18,293 bases of DNA from CAVPEW01 sp050247895 (GCA_050247895.1 JBFWTJ010000032.1:1-18293); one strand, 5' to 3'. Positions 1 to 7,330 are shown, counted from the stretch's first letter. Notes: generated by a model not told the origin, from the sequence alone. A program made the numbers and translations.

Positions 1-149
1 ACGACGGGACCGTGGTCCCCCTCGGCGAGTGGGCCACCGAGGACGGCGCCTGGTCCGGCCCGCTCGACCTCGACGTGGGCGTGGAGCGCGTCGACCGGGT
101 CCGGGTCCGCTCGCTGGAGGGCCGCCAGCTGGCCGACGCCGACATCTGA
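1..149 (+). CDS. 3' end of an unidentified protein (partial)
   Basis: An open frame enters from the left edge (first whole codon at position 3) and ends at TGA 147-149, giving about 48 C-terminal residues. They read as alternating charged and hydrophobic beta-like stretches (for example DLDVGVERVDRVRVRSLEG) and end ADADI. The codon pattern, G/C at third positions, matches real genes here. I do not recognise a family in this fragment. The gap to the next gene is 106 nt and holds a GC-rich imperfect inverted repeat around 179-198, so the aldehyde dehydrogenase is probably transcribed separately. Confidence 0.55.
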   Translation, partial: DGTVVPLGEWATEDGAWSGPLDLDVGVERVDRVRVRSLEGRQLADADI

Positions 150-255
150 CCTGATCCGGCCGGCGATGTGCCGCCGGTGGCCCGCGCGGCGCGGGGCCCG
201 CCGGTGTGCCACCCTCGCGACGGGCGTGACCCCGACCGCGTGAACGAGGGAGCAG

Positions 256-1668
256 ATGACGTCCACCGCGAACCTGGCAGCCCCGAGCCCGGCCGGTCGT
301 GGCGCCGGGGTGGTCCGGAGGCTCCGGGCCACCTTCGAGTCCGGGCGGACCCGGGACCTCGCCTGGCGGCTCCACCAGCTCGACCAGGTCGGCCGGCTCC
401 TGCGCGACGCCGAGGAGGAGATCGTCGAGGCCCTCGCCGCCGACCTGGGCCGGCCCCGGTTCGAGGCCTGGCTCGGCGACCTGCGCACCACCGCCCGCGA
501 CGCGGCCCACATCCGGCGGAACCTGCGGCGCTGGGTCGCCGACGTGAAGGTCCGGCCCCCGCTCCCGCTGCTGGGGACCCGGCCCCGGATCGTGCGCGAG
601 CCGCTCGGGGTCGTGCTGGTCATCGCCCCCTGGAACTACCCCGTGCACCTGGCCGTGTCGCCGATGGTCGCCGCCCTCGCCGCGGGCAACGTGGCGGTCG
701 TCAAGCCGTCCGAGCTCACGCCCCACGCCTCGGGCGTGCTGGCCCGGCTGCTGCCCGAGTACCTGGACCCCGACGCCGTCGCGGTGGTCGAGGGCGGGGT
801 CGAGGCCACCCAGGACCTGCTGCGCGAGCGGTTCGACCACGTCTTCTACACCGGCAACGGGCGTGTCGGGCGCGAGGTCATGGCCGCGGCGGCGGCCCAC
901 CTCACGCCGGTGACCCTCGAGCTGGGCGGCAAGAGCCCCGTGGTGGTCGACCGCGACGCCGACCTGGTCGCGGCGGCCGAGCGGATCGTGTTCGCCAAGA
1001 TGCTCAACGCCGGCCAGAGCTGCGTGGCCCCCGACTACGTGCTCGTGCACCGCGACGTCGAGCAGGGCCTGCTCGACGGGCTCACCGCGGCGATCCGCGA
1101 CCGCTACGGGATCGTCCCCGCGGCGAGCGCCGAGCTCGGGCGCATCGTGTCGGACCGCCACGTCGAGCGCCTGGCCGGTCTCCTCGACGGGGGCGGGTAC
1201 GAGGCCGTCGAGTGCGGCGGCGAGGTCGACCGGGCGCAGCGCTACGTGGCGCCCACCGTCCTGTCGGGGGTCCGCCTCGACGCCCCGGTCATGGCCGAGG
1301 AGATCTTCGGGCCGATCCTGCCCGTCGTGGCCGTCGACGACATCGACGAGGCGCTGGCGGTGGTGCGGGCCGGCGACAAGCCCCTGGCCCTCTACGTGTT
1401 CAGCCGGTCGGCGGCCACCGTGGAGCGGGTGCTGGCCGCCACGTCCTCGGGCGCGGTGGGGGTGAACGACGCGGCCACCCACATGCTCGTCGAGCACCTG
1501 CCCTTCGGCGGGGTGGGCGCCAGCGGCATGGGTGCCTACCACGGGCGCTGGGGCGTGGAGACCTTCAGCCACCGCAAGGCCGTGCTCGAGCGGCCGGGCT
1601 GGATGAAGGGCCCGCTCAGCCCGCCCTACGGGCCGGTCATGCAGAAGGTGCTGCGCAAGGTCCTGTGA
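256..1668 (+). CDS. Aldehyde dehydrogenase, ALDH3-like
   Basis: NAD(P)-dependent oxidation of an aldehyde to its carboxylic acid, 470 aa, no signal peptide, presumably cytosolic. Visible family features are the APWNYP segment of the N-terminal cofactor domain, LELGGKSP with general-base Glu222, NAGQSC with nucleophile Cys256, and the C-terminal FGGVGASGMGAYHGRWG segment typical of class 3 (fatty/aryl aldehyde) enzymes. The ATG at 256 has a GAGGGAG ribosome site at 246-252. It converges on the mycofactocin operon and overlaps the end of mftF by 32 bp. That places it beside an alcohol dehydrogenase and an SDR that would produce carbonyl compounds, so a role in the next oxidation step is a reasonable inference. 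The substrate cannot be read from the sequence. Confidence 0.93.
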   Translation: MTSTANLAAPSPAGRGAGVVRRLRATFESGRTRDLAWRLHQLDQVGRLLRDAEEEIVEALAADLGRPRFEAWLGDLRTTARDAAHIRRNLRRWVADVKVRPPLPLLGTRPRIVREPLGVVLVIAPWNYPVHLAVSPMVAALAAGNVAVVKPSELTPHASGVLARLLPEYLDPDAVAVVEGGVEATQDLLRERFDHVFYTGNGRVGREVMAAAAAHLTPVTLELGGKSPVVVDRDADLVAAAERIVFAKMLNAGQSCVAPDYVLVHRDVEQGLLDGLTAAIRDRYGIVPAASAELGRIVSDRHVERLAGLLDGGGYEAVECGGEVDRAQRYVAPTVLSGVRLDAPVMAEEIFGPILPVVAVDDIDEALAVVRAGDKPLALYVFSRSAATVERVLAATSSGAVGVNDAATHMLVEHLPFGGVGASGMGAYHGRWGVETFSHRKAVLERPGWMKGPLSPPYGPVMQKVLRKVL

Positions 1669-3118
1669 GCGGCCGGGCCACGCCGGTGCCGCCCGGCCGG
1701 GGCAGGAGGGCCCCGGGCGCGCCGTGGCGCAAGGCCCCCCACCAGACGCCCGCCCCGTAGGCGACGTCGTCGGCCAGGCGCAGGACCTCCCAGCGCAGCG
1801 GGTCCAGGCCGGGCCGGTCCCGGGCCCACTCGACCAGCGGGGGGAGGGCCAGCACGGCCAGGGCGACCGGGCGGGTCCGGCGGGGCGCGGCCAGCGCGAC
1901 GGTGAGGGGGAACCAGGGCCGGCGCAGGGCCTCGACGAGCTGGCGGCCCGCGGACAGGTGGGCGGTGGCGGCCAGGCCGGAGGCCAGCGCCGCGGTGCGG
2001 GCCACGGCGCGGGTCCGATCCGCGGTGCGACCGGGGACGGGGTGGAGCCGGCGGGCCAGCACCGCGGCTCCCGCGGTACCCACGGCCAGGGCGGCCCCGG
2101 GCCGGCGGGCCGCGACCAAGGCGCAGACCGCCGTGCTCCAGGCCGACGCCCGCCAGGGCGCGACGGCGGCGCCGTGGCGGCGGGCCAGCGGGCCGGCCGA
2201 GCTGCCGTAGTCGACGCGCTGGCGCAACCAGCGCGCCGCGGTCGGACGGGGGGCGTGCACCACGGCGACCCGGGGGTCGTAGCGGACCGTCCAACGGCGG
2301 CCGAGGCGCCACACCAGGTCGACGTCCTCGCCGAAGCGGAGCTCCTCGTCGAAGCCCCCGACGTCCTCCAGCGCCTCCCGCCGCACCACCAGCGTCGCGG
2401 TGGGCACGTACGACACGGTGGTGCCCGAGCCGACCGCGGCCTCGGCCGTGCCCAGGTCCAGCGGCGAGCGCACCGCCTCGTAGGCCGCGATCCAGCGGCG
2501 GGTCGCGCCCCCGGCGGCCACGACGCGGGGCGCCACGGCGCCGACCGCGGGGTCGGCCAGGTGGTCGAGCAGGGCGTCGAGCCAGCCGGCCCGCACCTCC
2601 ACGCCGGCGTCGACGAAGGCCACCACGGGTCGCCGGGCCGCCCGCCAGCCCGTCTCGCGGGCCGCGGCGGGCCCGTGGGGGCGGTCGTGGCGCAGCAGGC
2701 GCGCGCCCTGGGCCTCGGCGCAGCGGGCCACGTCGAGGCGGGCGACCGACCCGTCGTCGACCACGACCACCTCGCCGCACGGGCCCAGCGAGCGCAGGGT
2801 CCGGCCCAGCCCGGCCACGTCGTCGACGTGGACCGGGATCACCACCGACACGTCGAGGGGGCCGTAGGGGCGGGTCGAGGCGTCCGGACGGGGGTGGGCC
2901 AGGCCGCCGTCGAGCAGCCGGCGGGCCAGGCGCTGCGCCGGCGGGGCGGCCGGGACGGCCTCGCCCGCCTCCAACCGGTCGACCAGGCGGGCCCCGGTCG
3001 AGGTCAGGCGGACCAGCCGGCGGGGGCGGCCGCCCAGCAGCACCCGGCCGTCGTCGAGGCGCCGGGTGGCCGGGTCGAGCCGCAGGCCGAAGCCCGGCGG
3101 CAGGCCGGGCCCGGTCAT
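1637..3118 (-). CDS. mftF: Mycofactocin glycosyltransferase MftF (GT2 family)
   Basis: 493 aa. MftF adds a glucose chain to (pre)mycofactocin; the GT2 fold is known for the family. An N-terminal accessory region (about 1-85) is followed by a GT-A domain: VSVVIPVHVDD near 90-100, VVVDDGS 118-124, then FGEDVDLVWRL 262-272 with the ED motif, and RVDYGSSAGPLARRH 301-315, which is typical of MftF. The Ala/Leu-rich C-terminus (about 325-430) may contact the membrane. Start ATG 3118 overlaps the SDR stop (ATGA), implying translational coupling. Two spots look unusual: the usual DxD is D170-A-G, and the 'ARN' motif reads ARE near 153-155. The open frame continues upstream without a stop, but that part is antisense/out-of-frame to the SDR. 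The last ten or so codons are antisense to the aldehyde dehydrogenase end. Confidence 0.9.
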   Translation of the reverse strand: MTGPGLPPGFGLRLDPATRRLDDGRVLLGGRPRRLVRLTSTGARLVDRLEAGEAVPAAPPAQRLARRLLDGGLAHPRPDASTRPYGPLDVSVVIPVHVDDVAGLGRTLRSLGPCGEVVVVDDGSVARLDVARCAEAQGARLLRHDRPHGPAAARETGWRAARRPVVAFVDAGVEVRAGWLDALLDHLADPAVGAVAPRVVAAGGATRRWIAAYEAVRSPLDLGTAEAAVGSGTTVSYVPTATLVVRREALEDVGGFDEELRFGEDVDLVWRLGRRWTVRYDPRVAVVHAPRPTAARWLRQRVDYGSSAGPLARRHGAAVAPWRASAWSTAVCALVAARRPGAALAVGTAGAAVLARRLHPVPGRTADRTRAVARTAALASGLAATAHLSAGRQLVEALRRPWFPLTVALAAPRRTRPVALAVLALPPLVEWARDRPGLDPLRWEVLRLADDVAYGAGVWWGALRHGAPGALLPRPGGTGVARPLTGPCAAPSA

Positions 3119-3912
3119 CCGGCGGTCATGCCCGCGTCCACCGGGAGGACGGCCCCGGTCACGCCGCTGCTGGCCTCGCCGCACACCCAGCTGATCAGGG
3201 CGGCCACCTCGCCCACGTCGAGGAGCCGGGGCATCAGGTGGTGGGTGGCCAGCTCGGCCGGGTCGTCCAGCCCGTAGACCGCGGCGCTGGCCTCGAGCGC
3301 CCGGGTCGCGGTCGACCCGGGGGCGACGGCGTTGGCCGTGATCCCGTGGGGGCCGAGCTCGGCGGCCAGGCTGCGGACCAGGCCGACGACCCCGTGCTTG
3401 GCCGCGCTGTAGGCGGCCATCGAGGGCAGGCCCAGGGTCCCGCCGGCCGAGGCGACGGCGACGAAGCGACCCCGGCGGGGTTCGGGGCGGGCCAGCAGGG
3501 CCGGCACCGCGGCCCGGGCCAGGCGCCAGGTGCCCTCCAGGTTGATGCCGACCATGGCCGACCACTCGGCGTCGTCCACCTCCCAGGTCGGCGTCCCCCC
3601 GGCGACGGCCCCGGCCACCGCGACCGCGGCGTCGAGCCCGCCGAAGCGCGCCACGACCTCGGCCACGGCCTGGTCGAGGGTGGGCTGGTCCCGCACGTCG
3701 GCCACCAGCCCGACGGCCCGGTCGGGCCCGCCGCAGTCCCGGACCACGTTCGACAGCTCGGCCCGGGTCGCCAGCGGGTACCCCAGCGCGGGGTCGTCGG
3801 CGCACCGGTCGACCAGGCCCAGCCGCCAGCCCTGGGCGGCCAGGGCCCTCGCGGTGGCCGCGCCGATGCCCCGCCCAGCACCGGTGACCACCGCCACCGG
3901 GCCCCCGGTCAC
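3115..3912 (-). CDS. Mycofactocin-coupled SDR family oxidoreductase
   Basis: Short-chain dehydrogenase/reductase of 265 aa. Rossmann motif TGAGRGIG at 10-17, Asp35 after beta-2 (NAD preference), tetrad Asn124, Ser155, Tyr168, Lys172 (YSAAK). After Asp35 it carries an extra segment, RCADDPALGYPLATRAEL, at about 36-53. This insertion marks SDRs found only in mycofactocin-producing genomes, which are thought to hold NAD(H) tightly and pass electrons to mycofactocin. The usual NNAG reads VAVAG. Start: GTG 3912 overlaps the mftE stop (GTGA), matching other junctions in this operon; an in-frame GTG at 3921 is the alternative (268 aa). Its place between mftE and mftF strongly suggests it is a client enzyme of the cofactor. 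The alcohol it oxidises is unknown. Confidence 0.9.
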   Translation of the reverse strand: MTGGPVAVVTGAGRGIGAATARALAAQGWRLGLVDRCADDPALGYPLATRAELSNVVRDCGGPDRAVGLVADVRDQPTLDQAVAEVVARFGGLDAAVAVAGAVAGGTPTWEVDDAEWSAMVGINLEGTWRLARAAVPALLARPEPRRGRFVAVASAGGTLGLPSMAAYSAAKHGVVGLVRSLAAELGPHGITANAVAPGSTATRALEASAAVYGLDDPAELATHHLMPRLLDVGEVAALISWVCGEASSGVTGAVLPVDAGMTAG

Positions 3913-4583
3913 CGGGCCCACCGGTCCACCGCGGCGACCAGGTCGGCGGCGAGCTCGGCGACCAGCGTGGCGCCCTCCGCCGCGGTCGCCGCCCGGGGGT
4001 CGCCCAGCACGCCGTTGCCGCTCACGCCGGCCACCCCCGCGCTGCGCAGGCGGGGCAGCAGGTCGGCCAGGGCCGTGGTCTCGCCGGCCGCGACCCGGTC
4101 CCGGCGGACCACCTCGGGGTGCAGCGCGAGCAGGAGCGAGGTCTCGGTGCGCCCGGCGTGGGCGTCGCCGCCCGGGACCCGGGGCGACCAGGACAGGACC
4201 CGCCGGCCCTCCGCCCCCAGCGTCGCCACGGCCCGGGCCAGGGGTTCGGCGTTGCCCCCGTGGGCCGAGACCAGCACCACGCCGGCGAAGGCGTCGGCCG
4301 AGCGGACCAGCTCCACCACCACCAGCTCCAGCGCGGCCTGGCCGATCGAGAGGGTCCCGGGGAAGCCCCGGTGCTCGCCGCTCGACCCGTAGGCCAGCGC
4401 CGGCGCCACCACCAGGTCGGTCCGGGCCCGGGCCAGCCGGTCGGCCAGCGCCTCGGCCACCAACGTGTCGGTGCCCACCGGCAGGTGGGGCCCGTGCTGC
4501 TCGGTGGCCCCGAGCGGCACGGCCAGCAGGGTCCGGCCCGGGTCGAGGTCGGGCCAGGCCAGGGTGGAGAGCGGGTGCGCCAC
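3909..4583 (-). CDS. mftE: Mycofactocin precursor peptide peptidase MftE (creatininase family)
   Basis: Metal-dependent peptidase that releases the modified C-terminal Val-Tyr unit (AHDP) from MftA after MftC has acted; this role is established for the family. 224 aa from the chosen start. Creatininase metal-site motifs are all visible: GATEQHGPHLPVGTD (Glu28, His30, Asp39), SAHGGN with His108, and GDAHAGRTETS with Glu147. GSSGEHRGFPGTLS (66-79) is also typical. GTG 4583 lies 8 nt after the mftC stop and gives the expected N-terminus; CTG 4595, overlapping that stop, is a less likely start. It directly follows mftC, where mftD normally sits. Confidence 0.92.
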   Translation of the reverse strand: MAHPLSTLAWPDLDPGRTLLAVPLGATEQHGPHLPVGTDTLVAEALADRLARARTDLVVAPALAYGSSGEHRGFPGTLSIGQAALELVVVELVRSADAFAGVVLVSAHGGNAEPLARAVATLGAEGRRVLSWSPRVPGGDAHAGRTETSLLLALHPEVVRRDRVAAGETTALADLLPRLRSAGVAGVSGNGVLGDPRAATAAEGATLVAELAADLVAAVDRWAR

Positions 4584-4591
4584 CGGGTCGT

Positions 4592-5710
4592 TCAGCGGCG
4601 GGCGGTCAGCGCGACGGGCACGGGCCGGCGACGGGTGCTGTGGTCGGGCCCGACGGGCCGGTCGGCACCGGCGACCGAGGCCAGGGCGGCCGCGCCGTGC
4701 CCGTGCACGCACTCGGGGTCGGGGGCGTCGAGCGGGAGCCCGGTGAAGAACTTGGCCGCCATGCAGCCGCCCTGGCAGGCGTCGTAGCTGCCGCAGCTGG
4801 CGCACGCACCGGGCGAGGACGGCTCGCGCAGGGACCCGAAGAGCTCGCTGGTGCGCCAGACCGCGGCGAACCCGCCGGGGTCACGGACGCTGCCGGCCCG
4901 GAACTCGGGGTGCAGCACGAACGGGCAGGCGTAGACGTCGCCCACCGGGTCGACCAGGCAGACCACCCGGCCGGCCCCGCACATGTTGAGGCCGGGCAGG
5001 CTCTCGCCCAGGGCGTTGAGGTGGAAGAACGAGTCGCCGGTGAGCACCCCGGGCCGGGCCACCAGCCAGCGGTGGAGCTCGACCTGCTGGGCCGCGGTGG
5101 GGTGCAGCTCGTGCCAGACGTCGGCGCCGCGGCCCGAAGGGCGCAGCCGGCACAGGCGGAGCTGCGCGCCGTACGAGGCGGCGAGGGCCTCCAGGTCGTC
5201 GAGCTCGGCCACGTTGTCGCGGGTGACCACCACGCTGAGCTTGAACGCACCGAACCCGGCCGCGGCGAGGTGGTCCATGGCCCGCCGGGCGGTGGCGTAG
5301 GAGCCCTGGCCCCGGATCCGGTCGTTGGTCGCCGCGGTGGCCCCGTCGATCGAGATCTGGACGTCGACGTAGTCGCTCCCGGCCAGCCGGGCCGCCCGCC
5401 GGGCGTCGATGGTCGAGCCGTTGGTGGAGAACTTGACGCCCACCCCCCGGGACACGGCGTGGTCGACGAGGTCGTAGAAGTCGGCCCGGATGGTCGGCTC
5501 GCCGCCGCCGACGTTGACGTAGAAGACCTGGAGCCGGCTCAGCTCGTCGACCAGGGCCATGGCCTCGGCCGTGCTCAGCTCGCGCGGGTCGCGCCGGCCC
5601 GACGACGACAGGCAGTGGACGCAGGCCAGGTTGCAGGCGTAGGTGAGCTCCCAGGTCAGGCAGATGGGCGCGTCGAGGCCCGCCTTGAGCTCCTCGACCA
5701 GCGCGCTCAC
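4592..5710 (-). CDS. mftC: Mycofactocin maturase MftC (radical SAM/SPASM)
   Basis: Radical S-adenosylmethionine enzyme that oxidatively decarboxylates the C-terminal Tyr of MftA and then forms the Val-Tyr crosslink. 372 aa. The radical-SAM cluster motif is CNLACVHC (Cys26, 30, 33), with SAM-binding GGGEP at 68-72. The C-terminal SPASM domain supplies further cluster cysteines at 244, 251, 262, 303, 306, 312, 316 and 334 (CGSYDACQGGC region). GTG 5710 overlaps the mftB stop (GTGA), so synthesis is probably coupled to MftB, its partner. The family normally binds the peptide through MftB. The C-terminal tail after about residue 340 is Arg/Pro-rich and poorly conserved in appearance. Confidence 0.96.
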   Translation of the reverse strand: MSALVEELKAGLDAPICLTWELTYACNLACVHCLSSSGRRDPRELSTAEAMALVDELSRLQVFYVNVGGGEPTIRADFYDLVDHAVSRGVGVKFSTNGSTIDARRAARLAGSDYVDVQISIDGATAATNDRIRGQGSYATARRAMDHLAAAGFGAFKLSVVVTRDNVAELDDLEALAASYGAQLRLCRLRPSGRGADVWHELHPTAAQQVELHRWLVARPGVLTGDSFFHLNALGESLPGLNMCGAGRVVCLVDPVGDVYACPFVLHPEFRAGSVRDPGGFAAVWRTSELFGSLREPSSPGACASCGSYDACQGGCMAAKFFTGLPLDAPDPECVHGHGAAALASVAGADRPVGPDHSTRRRPVPVALTARR

Positions 5711-5973
5711 GCCGCCGCCCCGTCCCGGGCCCGCAGGAAGCCGGAGCCGACCAGCGCGTCGACCGCGGCGCGCAGCGCGGGCCAGCGCGCCGGCGCGACA
5801 CCCGAGGCGGCCAGCGCGTCGTCCACCGTGGCGTGGTCGGCCAGGCTCCGCACCAGCTCGACCAGGTCGGGCGAGCGCAGGAAGGTCAGCCGGCGGGTGC
5901 CGTAGTGGTAGGCGAGCGCGCCGAAGGGCTCGGGGCGCAACGCCACGCGGGGATCGAGCTCGACGGCGGTCAC
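5707..5973 (-). CDS. mftB: Mycofactocin peptide chaperone MftB (RiPP recognition element)
   Basis: Small PqqD-like protein that binds the MftA precursor and presents it to MftC. 88 aa from GTG 5973, beginning MTAVELDPRVALRPEPFGAL. The stretch RPEPFGALAYHYGTRRLTFL is the MftB signature, followed by a helical C-terminal half (LVRSLADHATVDDALAASG). The start was chosen because MftB proteins normally begin about ten residues before the RPEPFGA segment and because it lies 14 nt after the mftA stop. An in-frame GTG at 6003 would overlap mftA and add ten residues. The gene ends inside the mftC start codon. Confidence 0.93.
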   Translation of the reverse strand: MTAVELDPRVALRPEPFGALAYHYGTRRLTFLRSPDLVELVRSLADHATVDDALAASGVAPARWPALRAAVDALVGSGFLRARDGAAA

Positions 5974-5987
5974 GACCGGTCCGGGGC

Positions 5988-6122
5988 TCAGTAGACCCCG
6001 CACATCCCGTCGATGGAGATCTCCTCGACCAGCAGCTCGTCCTCGACGAGCTCGGCCGCGTCGTCGTCGGCGACGTCGGCCTCGCCGGCCTCGTCGGGCA
6101 CGGTCTCGTGGATGGTGGACAT
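5988..6122 (-). CDS. mftA: Mycofactocin precursor peptide MftA
   Basis: Ribosomally made precursor of the redox cofactor mycofactocin, 44 aa, ending with the diagnostic core IDGMCGVY. Val43 and Tyr44 are the residues that MftC crosslinks and MftE cuts off. The N-terminal leader is strongly acidic (15 Asp/Glu, no Lys or Arg) and, from memory, longer than the roughly 30-residue mycobacterial peptides. Start ATG 6122 has a strong AGGGAGG ribosome site. It lies 17 nt after the alcohol dehydrogenase stop and 14 nt before mftB, so it is almost certainly co-transcribed with both. Confidence 0.96.
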   Translation of the reverse strand: MSTIHETVPDEAGEADVADDDAAELVEDELLVEEISIDGMCGVY

Positions 6123-6126
6123 CGGG

Positions 6127-6133
6127 CCTCCCT
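6127..6133 (-). promoter_or_regulatory. Ribosome binding site of mftA
   Basis: AGGGAGG on the minus strand, 4 nt before the mftA ATG. It is among the best Shine-Dalgarno matches in the window and fits a peptide substrate needed in larger amounts than its enzymes. Confidence 0.7.
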
Positions 6134-6139
6134 GGGGGC

Positions 6140-7285
6140 TCAGTAGGTGATGACGCCGCGGATGTTCTTGCCGTCCCGCATGTCCTGGTAGCCCTGGTTG
6201 ATCTCGTCGAGCGAGTAGGTGCGGGTGACCATCTCGTCGAGCTTCAGCCGGCCCTCCTTGTAGAGGCGGAGCAGCCGGGGGACGTCGCGGCGGGGGTTGG
6301 CGTTGCCGAAGATGCAGCCGACCAGCTCCTTGCGCTGCATGGCCAGGTCGAACAGGTTCAGCGTCACGTCGTTCTGGGCGATGGGGGCGACGGCCACGAC
6401 CACCGCCCGGCCGCCCTTGGCCACCAGGTTCATGAGCGGCCCGACCAGCGAGCCCTCGGCCACGCCGGTGCAGAGCAGGGCCTTGTCGGCCATGGCCCCC
6501 CAGGTGATCTCGCCCACCAGGGCGTGGGCCTCTTCCAGGCTGGCCGCCACGTGGGTGGCGCCGAAGACCGGTGCCTGCTCGCGCTTCCAGGCCACCGGGT
6601 CCACGGCCACGACGTGGCGGGCCCCGGCCAGCGCCGCGCCCTGCACGGCGCTGGTCCCGATGCCGCCCAGGCCGGCCACCACGACGGTCTCGCCCGGGCG
6701 GACGTCGGCGGCGTAGACCGCGGCGCCCCAGCCGGTGGTGACCCCGCAGCCGACCAGCGCGGCCCGCTCGAGGGGGATGTCGCCGTCGAGCTTGATGCAG
6801 CTCGCCTCGGCCACCACGGTGTAGGGCGCGAACGTGCCCAGGCAGCACATGAGGCCCAGGTCCCGACCGTCCTTGGCGTGGTGGCGGGCGGTCATGTCGG
6901 TGACCTGACGGCCGCCGAGCAGGTAGGCGCCCAGGTCGCAGAGGTGCTGGCGGCCCCGGGCGCAGGACGGGCAGCGGCCGCAGGCCGGGATGAAGCTCAA
7001 CCCGACCGGGTCGCCCTCGGCCAGGGAGGTCACGCCGGGGCCGACCTCGACCACCGTGCCGGCCCCCTCGTGGCCGCCGATGCAGGGGAACTGGTGCAGG
7101 TCGATCGCCTCGGCGAAGGCGGGGTCGATGACCATGTCGCCGGTGACGAGGTGCTCGTCGGAGTGGCACAGCCCGGACGCGGCGAGCTGGACCTTGACCT
7201 CCCCGGCCCGGGGAGGGTCGAGCGTGATGTCCTCCACGCTCCACTCGGTGTTGGGCTCCCAGAGGATGGCCGCACGCGTGTCCAA
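6140..7285 (-). CDS. NDMA-dependent-type (mycofactocin-associated) zinc alcohol dehydrogenase
   Basis: Zinc medium-chain alcohol dehydrogenase, 381 aa, of the class assayed with the artificial acceptor N,N-dimethyl-4-nitrosoaniline because its bound NAD(H) does not exchange freely; mycofactocin is the proposed in vivo electron acceptor. Catalytic zinc ligands Cys40 (GLCHSDEH), His72-Glu73 (GGHEGAG) and Cys180; structural zinc Cys102, 105, 108, 116 (CGRCPSCARGRQHLC); Rossmann GLGGIG 205-210 with Asp229 for NAD. The segment YLLGGRQVTDMTARHH and the N-terminus TRAAILWEPN are typical of this clade. Start is TTG 7285: no ATG/GTG fits, and AAGGGGAG lies 4 nt upstream. It heads the mft operon. Confidence 0.94.
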   Translation of the reverse strand: MDTRAAILWEPNTEWSVEDITLDPPRAGEVKVQLAASGLCHSDEHLVTGDMVIDPAFAEAIDLHQFPCIGGHEGAGTVVEVGPGVTSLAEGDPVGLSFIPACGRCPSCARGRQHLCDLGAYLLGGRQVTDMTARHHAKDGRDLGLMCCLGTFAPYTVVAEASCIKLDGDIPLERAALVGCGVTTGWGAAVYAADVRPGETVVVAGLGGIGTSAVQGAALAGARHVVAVDPVAWKREQAPVFGATHVAASLEEAHALVGEITWGAMADKALLCTGVAEGSLVGPLMNLVAKGGRAVVVAVAPIAQNDVTLNLFDLAMQRKELVGCIFGNANPRRDVPRLLRLYKEGRLKLDEMVTRTYSLDEINQGYQDMRDGKNIRGVITY

Positions 7286-7289
7286 TTCG

Positions 7290-7297
7290 CTCCCCTT
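7290..7297 (-). promoter_or_regulatory. Ribosome binding site deciding the TTG start of adh
   Basis: AAGGGGAG on the minus strand, 4 nt before TTG 7285. Together with the conserved N-terminus this supports the rare TTG start. Confidence 0.65.
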
Positions 7298-7300
7298 CGG

Positions 7301-7314
7301 CGTCGCCGGCGACG
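7301..7314. promoter_or_regulatory. 14-bp perfect palindrome in the adh-mft leader, possible operator
   Basis: CGTCGCCGGCGACG is a perfect inverted repeat between the proposed -10 box (7325-7330) and the ribosome site (7290-7297). The shorter palindrome CGGATCCG (7313-7320) abuts it. A repressor bound here would block the start of the operon. GC-rich palindromes also occur by chance, and no recognised regulator is tied to it. Confidence 0.35.
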
Positions 7315-7324
7315 GATCCGGCCC

Positions 7325-7330
7325 ATCCTA
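7325..7330 (-). promoter_or_regulatory. Putative -10 box of the adh-mft operon
   Basis: TAGGAT on the minus strand fits the actinobacterial TANNNT pattern. It would start transcription near 7318 and give a leader of about 33 nt with a good ribosome site. No convincing -35 box is seen. Confidence 0.4.

Noticed and set aside
179..198. GC-rich inverted repeat upstream of the aldehyde dehydrogenase as a terminator
   Set aside because: The arms need a bulge and leave almost no loop; not strong enough to list as a separate feature.
1637..3805. A 722-codon version of the mftF frame running through the SDR region
   Set aside because: The first 229 codons are out of frame with the clearly real SDR and have composition of a shadow; the ATGA junction at 3118 is a better start.
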